In this document: positions 1 through 5,385 of the stretch, piece by piece
Numbering within the stretch: the stretch's first letter is position 1
How the letters are laid out: every line of letters begins with the position of its first letter
Source: a candidate division LCP-89 bacterium
GTDB taxonomy: Bacteria > Electryoneota > B3-LCP
DNA length: 8,658 nucleotides
Reading direction: 5' to 3'
Assembly: GCA_025774735.1 (NCBI GenBank)
Contig: JALGZU010000216.1
Coordinates: 1 to 8,658 of the forward strand
The notes under the pieces: generated by a model
Told to the model about the DNA's origin: nothing
Database searches by the model: none
What the model saw: the letters and a program-made list of their open reading frames with translations, nothing else
Position numbers and translations under genes: made by a program

Positions 1-9
1 TTAAAATTC

Positions 10-50
10 TTTCTCAATTTAGACAATTTATAAACATTTTCTCTATTTAG
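10..50. repeat. Direct repeat upstream of the -35 box
   Basis: TTTCTCAATTTAG (10-22) and TTTCTCTATTTAG (38-50) match at 12 of 13 positions and start 28 bp apart. The second copy ends three bases before the -35 box. The placement fits tandem sites for an activator or a second regulator, but the composition is AT-rich and the regulator is unknown. Confidence 0.4.
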
Positions 51-53
51 GGC

Positions 54-82
54 TTGACTCTGATATATATTGTTATTATATT
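54..82 (+). promoter_or_regulatory. Predicted sigma70-type promoter of the sat-aprBA operon
   Basis: The -35 box TTGACT (54-59) and the -10 box TATATT (77-82) each match the sigma70 consensus at five of six bases and are separated by the ideal 17 bp. Transcription would begin near position 89, leaving a leader of about 170 nt before sat. The region is AT-rich, so chance matches are expected, but hexamer quality, exact spacing and position upstream of an operon agree. Inference from sequence only. Confidence 0.6.
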
Positions 83-87
83 CACAG
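70..87. promoter_or_regulatory. Rex-like operator overlapping the -10 box
   Basis: The 18-bp site TTGTTATTATATTCACAG has the architecture of a Rex redox-repressor site, 7-bp half-sites separated by 4 bp. It matches TTGTGAA-N4-TTCACAA at 11 of 14 defined positions. It lies directly over the predicted -10 box, where a repressor would block RNA polymerase. Rex senses NADH/NAD and, as I recall, has been reported to act at the sat promoter in Desulfovibrio vulgaris. No rex gene is in the window, so this is a candidate only. Confidence 0.4.
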
Positions 88-89
88 AA

Positions 90-259
90 GTAATGTTATG
101 TTTGTGTTATTTTGTGGGTATAATTGGCGGGTGTTTCCTTTTTTTCGCTTTATTTGTGAAATTTGTATCATATTTTTTTCTCTCTCTTTGTGAAAATTAT
201 GTCATTTCTGGACTTAACGGATATCACATCACACCATTTACTCTATAGAGGGATCATCT
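90..259 (+). promoter_or_regulatory. AT-rich sat leader with repeated TTTGTG motifs
   Basis: This stretch lacks a convincing gene. A hydrophobic 64-residue reading frame (54-248, TTG start) overlaps the promoter and reflects T-rich composition. TTTGTG occurs at 101, 111, 153 and 187. The last two copies extend to a related 20-bp element (153-172 and 187-206, 16 of 20 identical), each TGTGA-N8-TCAT. Two TCACA motifs follow at 224-233, complementary to TGTGA. These resemble half-sites of CRP/FNR-family regulators such as HcpR, or could pair in the RNA. The ribosome binding site of sat, AGAGGGA (247-253), closes the region. Confidence 0.35.
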
Positions 260-1501
260 ATGGCAAAATCAAACCTAATCCCCCCACACGGTGCAGATGA
301 GCTAAAAATTCTGCTCCTGGAAGGCGCGGCGCGCGCGGAAGAGTTGCAGCGTGCCCAGTCGTTGCCCAAGGTGATGATGTCATCGCGCGAGGTTGGCGAT
401 CTCATCATGCTGGGTATCGGGGGTTTCACTCCGTTGGACGGCTTCATGGGGCATGATGACTGGAAGGGCGTCTGCGCCGACATGAAGATGAGCAACGGGA
501 TTTTCTGGCCCATCCCCGTCACTTTATCCGCTGACAAAGGCGTCGCCGACGGCATTTCGACCGGTTCGGACGTGGCTCTGGTGAATGCCGAAGACGACGA
601 GATCATGGGCACCATGACGGTGCAGGAAAAATACAGCATCGACAAGGATTTCGAATGTCAGAACGTCTTCACCACGACGGATTCCGAACATCCGGGCGTG
701 AAGATGGTGATGGAGCAGAAGGAAGTCAACCTGAGCGGACCGGTCAAGGTTCTATCGGAGAGCACTTTCCCGACTGAATTCGCCGGCATTTATCAGCGGC
801 CTGCTGAGAGCCGCAAGGTTTTCGAGGAGAAGGGCTGGAAGGACATCGCCGCCCTGCAGTTGCGCAACCCGATGCACCGCAGCCACGAATACCTGGCCAA
901 AATCGCTCTGGAGGTGATGGACGGCCTGTTCATCCACCAGTTGGTAGGCAAGTTGAAACCGGGCGACATTCCTGCGGACGTGCGAGTGGATTGCATCAAC
1001 ACTCTGGTTGACAACTATTTCCTCAAGGATTCCGTTGTCGCCGGCGGTTACCCGCTGGACATGCGTTACGGCGGCCCGCGCGAGGCGCTCTTACACGCGA
1101 CGTTCCGTCAGAACTTCGGGGCCAACTACATGATCATCGGCCGCGATCACGCCGGAGTCGGCGAGTACTACGGACCGTTCGACGCTCAGACCATTTTCGA
1201 CGAGTTATGGGATGGGGCTCTGTTGTGCCGCCCCTTGAAAATCGACTGGACGTTCTGGTGCTTCAAGTGCAACGGCATGGCTTCGATGAAGACGTGTCCG
1301 CACACGGAGAAGGGCGACCGCCTGTTCCTTTCGGGGACCATGCTGAGGAGCCTGTTATCCGAGGGCAAGGTGAACGAGATTCCGGCGGAGTTCAGCCGGC
1401 CGGAGGTATTGGAGATTCTGAAGGAGTACTACGCCGGACTGGAAGAGAAAGTCGAAGTAAAGGTGCACGGATACGCCACCGGTGAAGCCAAGAAGAAGTA
1501 G
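260..1501 (+). CDS. sat: Sulfate adenylyltransferase (ATP sulfurylase)
   Basis: This cytoplasmic enzyme joins sulfate to ATP to give adenylylsulfate (APS) and pyrophosphate, the activation step of dissimilatory sulfate reduction; it also runs in reverse in sulfur oxidisers. The 413-residue product has an N-terminal PUA-like domain (about 1-165) and the nucleotidyltransferase domain. Visible motifs are [11 protein letters not shown] (200-210, the substrate-binding and HxxH region), GRDHAGVG (294-301) and SGTMLRSLL (358-366). C334, C337, C346 and H348 form the zinc-binding C-x2-C-x8-C-x-H element seen in Thermus and Desulfovibrio type enzymes. No APS kinase domain is fused. The usual QTRNP is QLRNP here, as in plant and animal enzymes. 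The ATG is fixed by AGAGGGA seven bases upstream. It is the first gene of an operon with aprBA. Confidence 0.98.
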   Translation: MAKSNLIPPHGADELKILLLEGAARAEELQRAQSLPKVMMSSREVGDLIMLGIGGFTPLDGFMGHDDWKGVCADMKMSNGIFWPIPVTLSADKGVADGISTGSDVALVNAEDDEIMGTMTVQEKYSIDKDFECQNVFTTTDSEHPGVKMVMEQKEVNLSGPVKVLSESTFPTEFAGIYQRPAESRKVFEEKGWKDIAALQLRNPMHRSHEYLAKIALEVMDGLFIHQLVGKLKPGDIPADVRVDCINTLVDNYFLKDSVVAGGYPLDMRYGGPREALLHATFRQNFGANYMIIGRDHAGVGEYYGPFDAQTIFDELWDGALLCRPLKIDWTFWCFKCNGMASMKTCPHTEKGDRLFLSGTMLRSLLSEGKVNEIPAEFSRPEVLEILKEYYAGLEEKVEVKVHGYATGEAKKK

Positions 1502-1526
1502 AACAGAACAATACAAATAGATGGAG

Positions 1527-1552
1527 TCGTCGGCCTTGCAAAGAGCTGACGA
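1527..1552 (+). other. Hairpin in the sat-aprB spacer
   Basis: TCGTCGGC (1527-1534) can pair with GCTGACGA (1545-1552) through eight pairs including one G-U. It continues inward with CTT/AAG across a bulged A1544 to a 3-nt loop. No U-tract follows, so it is not a typical terminator. An mRNA processing or stability element separating sat from aprBA levels is possible. Structure is seen; role is inferred. Confidence 0.4.
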
Positions 1553-1582
1553 ACGAAGATCTTACCTTTACAGGAGGATTAA

Positions 1583-2023
1583 ATGCCAAGTTTCGTCATC
1601 AACGAAAAGTGCGATGGGTGCAAAGCACTGGACAAGACTGCTTGCCAGCACATTTGCCCCAACGACCTGATTGTCCTGGACCAGGACTCGATGAAGGCAT
1701 TCAACCGTGAACCCGAGATGTGCTGGGAGTGCTACAGCTGCGTCAAGATTTGCCCGACCCAGGCAGTGGAAGTTCGCGGTTATGCCGACTTCGTGCCATT
1801 GGGAGCTTCGGTGACCCCGCTGCGCGGCACCGATTCCATTATGTGGACGGTGAAATTCCGCAATGGAATGTTAAAACGCTTCAAGTTCCCGATCCGCACC
1901 ACAGAAGAAGGAAAAGCGGTGCCCGATGGCGGTTTCGATACCGGGACCGAGGATCTCAAATCACCCATTCTTTACACCGAACCCGGATCATCTGGGATGT
2001 CTGAAATTCCGTCGTTGAAGTAA
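1583..2023 (+). CDS. aprB: Adenylylsulfate reductase beta subunit (ferredoxin-like)
   Basis: AprB passes electrons to the flavin of AprA in cytoplasmic APS reductase, which converts APS to sulfite and AMP. The 146-residue product shows eight cluster cysteines: C10, C13, C21 and C25, then C47, C50, C53 and C57, in the two-[4Fe-4S] arrangement of this subunit, with the AprB-specific longer spacing around the first cluster. W48, next to the second cluster set, matches by position the tryptophan proposed to relay electrons to FAD in the Archaeoglobus enzyme. The C-terminal tail (about 75-146) is the segment that wraps around AprA in known structures. A perfect AGGAGG (1572-1577) lies five bases before the ATG. 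It is 81 nt after sat and 29 nt before aprA, so it is probably cotranscribed with both. Confidence 0.98.
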   Translation: MPSFVINEKCDGCKALDKTACQHICPNDLIVLDQDSMKAFNREPEMCWECYSCVKICPTQAVEVRGYADFVPLGASVTPLRGTDSIMWTVKFRNGMLKRFKFPIRTTEEGKAVPDGGFDTGTEDLKSPILYTEPGSSGMSEIPSLK

Positions 2024-2052
2024 TTAAAAAATTAACCATAAGGAGAATAACC

Positions 2053-3906
2053 GTGGCAGATTTTCAAACCAGAGAAGTCTCAACTGATCTGCTCATCATC
2101 GGCGGCGGAATGGCGGCGTGCGGTGCGGCAGTTGAGGCGGCTTACTGGGCCAAGAAACAGGGCCTAAAAGTCACGTTAGTCGATAAGGCGGCGATGGATC
2201 GCTCCGGCGCGGTGGCAATGGGTCTGTCCGCAATCAACCAGTATGTCGGCCTGAAAGACGGCGAAAATACGTTGAAGGATTACGTGGATTACGTTCGCAA
2301 CGACCTGATGGGCATCACCCGTGAAGACCTGGTGGCCAACATCGCCCGCCACGTCGATTCGACCGTTCACCTGTTCGAAAAATGGGGTCTTCCTATCTGG
2401 ACGGATGAAGAAGGGAAATACGTCCATGAAGGCCGCTGGCAGCTCATGATCAACGGCGAATCCTACAAGGTGGTGGTGGCGGAAGCCGCCAAGAACGCCC
2501 TGGGCATGGACGACATCTACGAGCGCGTCTTCATCACCGAACCGTTGATGAACGGCGACAAGTGCGTCGGTGCGGTCGGCTTCTCCGTCCGCGAGAACAT
2601 CTTCTACGTCTTCAAGGCAAAGGCTGTCCTGGTCGCCATGGGCGGTGCGGTGCACGTCTTCAAGCCGCGCTCCTCGGGTGAGGGTCTGGGTCGCGCCTGG
2701 TATCCACCGTGGAACTCCGGCTCGAGTGCTTACTTCACTCTGAAGGCCGGCTGCGAAATGACCTGCCAGGAAGTGCGTTTCATCCCGGTGCGGTTCAAGG
2801 ATGCTTACGGTCCCGTGGGCGCCTGGTTCCTCTTGTTCAAATCCCGCGCCACCAACGGCCTGGATGAGAACTACATGCAGACCCGCGCCGATGAGCTGGA
2901 GAACTGGGTACCTTACGGCAAGGTAAAGCCGGTTCCGGCGAACCTGCGTAACTGGCTGATGTTGCTGGACGTGATGGAAGGCAAAGGCCCGATCTTCATG
3001 CGCACCGAAGAAGCCATCGCCAACATCGCCGATGCTTACAAGGACGATCCGCAGGGGCACAAAAAGAAGATGAAGGAATTAGAATCCGAGGCCTGGGAAG
3101 ACTTCTTAGACATGACCATCTCGCAGGCGATTCTGTGGGCAGCTACAAACGTGGCCCCCGAGGAGACCAAATCCGAAATCGCCGCGGCCGAGCCGTACTT
3201 CATCGGTTCGCACTCGGGCGCTTCGGGCGCCTGGGTCAGCGGTCCCGAGGATCTGCAGACTGCTCAGACCAAGGATCACTACTTCTGGGGCTACGGCCAC
3301 ATGGCTACCACCCCGGGCATCTTCTGCGCCGGCGACGCTTCGGGCGCTTCCAGCCACAAGTTCTCCTCCGGCTCCCACGCCGAGGGGCGCATTGCGGCCA
3401 AGGAAGCCGTCCGTTACATCGCCGTTGTCGAGGAACTGAAGGCTCGCATCCTGAAGCCGATGGACCTGTTCGAGAAGAACAAGGGCTACAGCAGCGACGA
3501 TGAAATCCATCCGGAATACATCATGCCGAAGATGTTCATGTTCCGCCTGCAGAAGATCATGGACGAGTACGCCGGCGGCGTCTCCAGCCAATTCAAGACC
3601 TCTAAATCACTGCTGGAGAAGGGTCTGCAGCTGCTGCAATTCCTGCAGGAAGACAGCGAGAAACTGGCTGCTCCCGACCTGCACGAGCTGATGCGCTGCT
3701 GGGAGAACATCCACCGCATGTGGCAGGCTGAAGCCCACGTCCGCACCATCCTCTTCCGCGAAGAGACACGCTGGCCGGGATACTACTTCCGTTCAGACAC
3801 TCCGGGGATGAAAGATGACTGGCTGGCTTTCGCCAACTGCACGTGGAAGAACGGCGAATGGGAAATGACCAAGCGTCCGGTACTTTACATCAACGAGGCA
3901 CTCTAG
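2053..3906 (+). CDS. aprA: Adenylylsulfate reductase alpha subunit (flavoprotein)
   Basis: AprA is the catalytic FAD subunit that reduces APS to sulfite and AMP, or the reverse. It belongs to the fumarate reductase/succinate dehydrogenase flavoprotein fold. The 617-residue protein starts with a dinucleotide-binding GGGMAACG (17-24) and the RSGAVAMGLSAINQY segment (50-64). The RFIPVRFKDAYGPVGAWF region (242-259) and the GSHSGASGAW region (385-394) hold R247 and H387, which by context correspond to the active-site Arg and His of the Archaeoglobus enzyme. SHAEGR (441-446) is a late FAD-contact region. The C-terminal RWPGYYFR (573-580) is family-typical. Length is slightly below the 640-660 residues I recall for many homologues, with no sign of truncation. 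The start is GTG, set by AAGGAG (2040-2045) seven bases upstream. No qmo gene follows. Confidence 0.98.
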   Translation: MADFQTREVSTDLLIIGGGMAACGAAVEAAYWAKKQGLKVTLVDKAAMDRSGAVAMGLSAINQYVGLKDGENTLKDYVDYVRNDLMGITREDLVANIARHVDSTVHLFEKWGLPIWTDEEGKYVHEGRWQLMINGESYKVVVAEAAKNALGMDDIYERVFITEPLMNGDKCVGAVGFSVRENIFYVFKAKAVLVAMGGAVHVFKPRSSGEGLGRAWYPPWNSGSSAYFTLKAGCEMTCQEVRFIPVRFKDAYGPVGAWFLLFKSRATNGLDENYMQTRADELENWVPYGKVKPVPANLRNWLMLLDVMEGKGPIFMRTEEAIANIADAYKDDPQGHKKKMKELESEAWEDFLDMTISQAILWAATNVAPEETKSEIAAAEPYFIGSHSGASGAWVSGPEDLQTAQTKDHYFWGYGHMATTPGIFCAGDASGASSHKFSSGSHAEGRIAAKEAVRYIAVVEELKARILKPMDLFEKNKGYSSDDEIHPEYIMPKMFMFRLQKIMDEYAGGVSSQFKTSKSLLEKGLQLLQFLQEDSEKLAAPDLHELMRCWENIHRMWQAEAHVRTILFREETRWPGYYFRSDTPGMKDDWLAFANCTWKNGEWEMTKRPVLYINEAL

Positions 3907-3916
3907 TCAGTTCCCT

Positions 3917-3936
3917 GGGATTCCGAGGATAATCCC
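3917..3936 (+). other. Small hairpin after aprA
   Basis: GGGATT (3917-3922) and AATCCC (3931-3936) form a 6-bp stem with an 8-nt loop, 10 bases after the aprA stop. No T-run follows. It may protect the 3' end together with the terminator just downstream, or be chance. Confidence 0.25.
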
Positions 3937-3951
3937 GCCCCAATAGTGGAG

Positions 3952-3988
3952 ACCTCCAGGCGGCTGCAGCCGTCTGGAGGTTTATTTT
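3952..3988 (+). terminator. Intrinsic terminator of the sat-aprBA operon
   Basis: Positions 3952-3964 pair with 3969-3981 in a 13-bp stem (one G-U pair) around the loop TGCA, followed by TTTATTTT (3981-3988). It lies 45 bases after the aprA stop. The strength suits a highly expressed operon and indicates that the next gene has its own promoter. The stem core is a GC-rich palindrome that could also be a dispersed repeat. Confidence 0.85.
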
Positions 3989-4027
3989 GATATGGGATTC
4001 TTTAGTACCAGATTAGCGGTCGGTCTC

Positions 4028-4037
4028 ACTAATTAGT
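4028..4037. promoter_or_regulatory. Short perfect palindrome ACTAATTAGT
   Basis: ACTAATTAGT is its own reverse complement and sits 104 bases before the hydrolase start, in the interval where its promoter must lie. It could be an operator, but a 10-bp AT-rich palindrome may arise by chance. No good -35/-10 pair was found near it. Confidence 0.2.
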
Positions 4038-4056
4038 AGACTAACATCGCCATAAT

Positions 4057-4080
4057 GGCACCCGAATGAATTCGGGTGCC
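4057..4080. repeat. Perfect inverted repeat, REP-like
   Basis: Positions 4057-4067 (GGCACCCGAAT) are the exact reverse complement of 4070-4080, an 11-bp stem around two bases; a real loop would be slightly larger. No T-run follows, so it is unlikely to be an intrinsic terminator. Such GC-rich palindromes in spacers are often members of dispersed repeat families; copy number cannot be judged here. Confidence 0.55.
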
Positions 4081-4096
4081 CAACTTACCAGCGCAA

Positions 4097-4112
4097 AGTG
4101 GTTGAAACCACT
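4097..4112. repeat. Second short inverted repeat before the hydrolase gene
   Basis: AGTGGTT (4097-4103) and AACCACT (4106-4112) form a perfect 7-bp stem around GA, 17 bases after the preceding inverted repeat and 29 bases before the hydrolase start. In the mRNA it would sit just upstream of the GAGGG ribosome binding site (4133-4137). Confidence 0.45.
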
Positions 4113-4141
4113 AACCACCTCTTGCTGTATACGAGGGCGAT

Positions 4142-4939
4142 ATGAAGATCGGATTTATGCAGTTGGCTCCCGTTCTGGGGGACCGGGATGCGACGATCGA
4201 GAAGATCGACCGGTTGATACCGGCGGCGGCCGATGCTGACATCCTGGTGCTGCCGGAGTTGTGCAATTCGGGTTATAACTTCCTCTCGAAGGAGCAGGCG
4301 CAGGAGTCATCCGAGGAAACCGGCAAGAGCCCCTTTGTGGACTACCTGCTTTCGCTCTGTTCTCGGCACAACCTCTACATCGTATCCGGCCTCAACGAGA
4401 GGGAAGGCGACTTCCTGTACAACAGCTCCGTTCTGGTCGGGCCCGAGGGCATCATGGGCAAGTACCGCAAGATGCACCTGTTCATGGACGAGCCGGACTA
4501 TTTCCAGCCGGGGAACCTGGGGCTGCCGGTTTTCGATGTCGGGATCTGCAAGCTGGGGATGCTGATCTGTTTCGACTGGATATTCCCGGAAGCGTGGCGC
4601 ATTCTGGCGATGAAGGGGGCGGACCTGATCTGCCATCCGTCGAACCTGGTGCTGCCAGGATTCTGCCAGGGAGCTCTGCCGGCCCATGCAATCATGAACC
4701 GGGTGTACATCGTGCTGGCGAACCGGATGGGGACGGAAGGGGATCTCACCTTCACCGGGCTCTCGACGATCATCGGTCCGAAGGGAGAGGTGTTGGCCAG
4801 CGTTTCCGCGACGGAAGAGAGCGTGGCCTTAGCCGAGATGGACGTCGCCGCCGCCCGTGACAAGATGATGACGCCTCGGAACCATGTCTTCGGGGACCGG
4901 AGGCCGGAAGAGTATGGGTTGCTGGTGGAGAGAATATAG
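4142..4939 (+). CDS. Carbon-nitrogen hydrolase (nitrilase superfamily)
   Basis: A 265-residue single-domain cytoplasmic amidase-type enzyme. The nitrilase-superfamily catalytic triad is complete: E39 in VLPELCNSGY, K110 in KYRKMHLF, and C143 in LICFDWIFPE. The conserved second Glu region DEPDYF (116-121) and the late SNL and NR segments (167-169, 194-195) are also present. Members hydrolyse amides, carbamoyl compounds or nitriles; the sequence does not reveal the substrate. There is no ATP-dependent synthetase fusion and no signal peptide. The ATG follows GAGGG (4133-4137) by four bases, a little short but acceptable. It stands alone between the sat-aprBA terminator and an AT-rich spacer, so it is probably a separate transcription unit. 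A link to sulfur metabolism is not supported by anything except position. Confidence 0.9.
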   Translation: MKIGFMQLAPVLGDRDATIEKIDRLIPAAADADILVLPELCNSGYNFLSKEQAQESSEETGKSPFVDYLLSLCSRHNLYIVSGLNEREGDFLYNSSVLVGPEGIMGKYRKMHLFMDEPDYFQPGNLGLPVFDVGICKLGMLICFDWIFPEAWRILAMKGADLICHPSNLVLPGFCQGALPAHAIMNRVYIVLANRMGTEGDLTFTGLSTIIGPKGEVLASVSATEESVALAEMDVAAARDKMMTPRNHVFGDRRPEEYGLLVERI

Positions 4940-4962
4940 AGAGTTTATTTGTCTGAACCACA

Positions 4963-4998
4963 GATTACGCTGATTACGCAGATTACACTGATTTTTGT
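4963..4998. repeat. Tandem repeat of a 9-bp GATTACRCW unit
   Basis: Four consecutive 9-bp units follow each other: GATTACGCT, GATTACGCA, GATTACACT and the diverged GATTTTTGT, preceded by ACCACA. The repeat starts 24 bases after the hydrolase stop. TAATC at 4999-5003 can pair with GATTA at 4981-4985. From memory, similar ACCACAGATTAC runs occur between genes in various uncultured bacteria, suggesting a dispersed element. Short frames across it translate to repetitive peptides and are not credible genes. Confidence 0.65.
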
Positions 4999-5053
4999 TA
5001 ATCATTCTACCCAAGAAATGCTCTTACTCTTTGACTCAAACTACACAAACACC

Positions 5054-5082
5054 TTGAAATGGCGAAGAATTAATTTTAAATT
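5054..5082 (+). promoter_or_regulatory. Weak candidate promoter for the zinc-ribbon/YkgJ pair
   Basis: TTGAAA (5054-5059) and TAAATT (5077-5082) are separated by 17 bp and match the consensus at five and four of six bases. The start of transcription would fall within a few bases of the ATG at 5092. That would make the mRNA nearly leaderless, consistent with no visible ribosome binding site there. AT-richness makes this a weak call. Confidence 0.25.
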
Positions 5083-5091
5083 ATCTACACT

Positions 5092-5385
5092 ATGGAAAAC
5101 GACAAAAAAAACACCTGCCCGCACTGTGGAGCGAGGCTGCTGAAGTGGCTGCCTCCGGCGGAGTCGTCTTGGGGGGCGAACGTGCAGCTCGCCTGTTTCA
5201 ACGACGAGTGCTCGTACTACGTGCGGGGCTGGGATCACATGATGAAGAAGTACGAGGTCAAGGCGTCTTACCGCTACCGGTTCGATCCTGAGACGGGCGA
5301 GACGGGCCCTCTGCCGGTCTGGTCATCCGCCGCGATCCGCGAACGCATCGTACCTACCGAGACTGAGGACAAGGACCATGAGTGA
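5092..5385 (+). CDS. Small zinc-ribbon-like protein (ogr/Delta-type)
   Basis: A 97-residue soluble protein with cysteines C9-x2-C12 and C35-x4-C40, a four-cysteine site expected to bind zinc and resembling the ogr/Delta-like zinc finger annotated for such proteins. The second half holds a distinctive aromatic block, CFNDECSYYVRGWDHMMKKY (35-54), then a RYRFDPETGETGPLPVW-like segment (61-77). I recall similar small proteins in sulfate-reducing bacteria but know no function. The ATG at 5092 is the first start after an in-frame stop at 5077; no ribosome binding site is evident. Its last 8 nt overlap the following YkgJ-family gene, implying cotranscription and perhaps translational coupling. The composition shifts sharply from the AT-rich spacer into GC-rich coding, supporting a real gene. 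Role unknown. Confidence 0.78.
   Translation: MENDKKNTCPHCGARLLKWLPPAESSWGANVQLACFNDECSYYVRGWDHMMKKYEVKASYRYRFDPETGETGPLPVWSSAAIRERIVPTETEDKDHE

Noticed and set aside
54..248. Hydrophobic 64-residue frame in the sat leader, possibly a small membrane protein
   Set aside because: It starts on the TTG of the -35 box, has no ribosome binding site, and its hydrophobicity follows from T-rich DNA.
2176..3060. A 294-codon open frame antisense to aprA
   Set aside because: aprA is unmistakable on the other strand, and the antisense product is a composition artefact rich in His, Val and Asp without domain features.
4057..4112. Two intergenic inverted repeats considered as a CRISPR-like array or terminators
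   Set aside because: The two repeats differ in sequence, there are no regular spacers, and neither is followed by a T-run.
3907..4141. Spacer examined for a tRNA or small RNA gene
   Set aside because: No cloverleaf or tRNA consensus boxes were seen; the structure is explained by the terminator and the inverted repeats.
5031..5059. TTGACT at 5031-5036 as a -35 box
   Set aside because: At 17-bp spacing the -10 would be TTGAAA, a poor match; the 5054-5082 pair is somewhat better although also weak.
4949..5143. Short frame across the GATTAC tandem repeat
   Set aside because: It begins with TTG, its repetitive sequence comes from the 9-bp repeat, and it overlaps the better supported zinc-ribbon gene in another frame.
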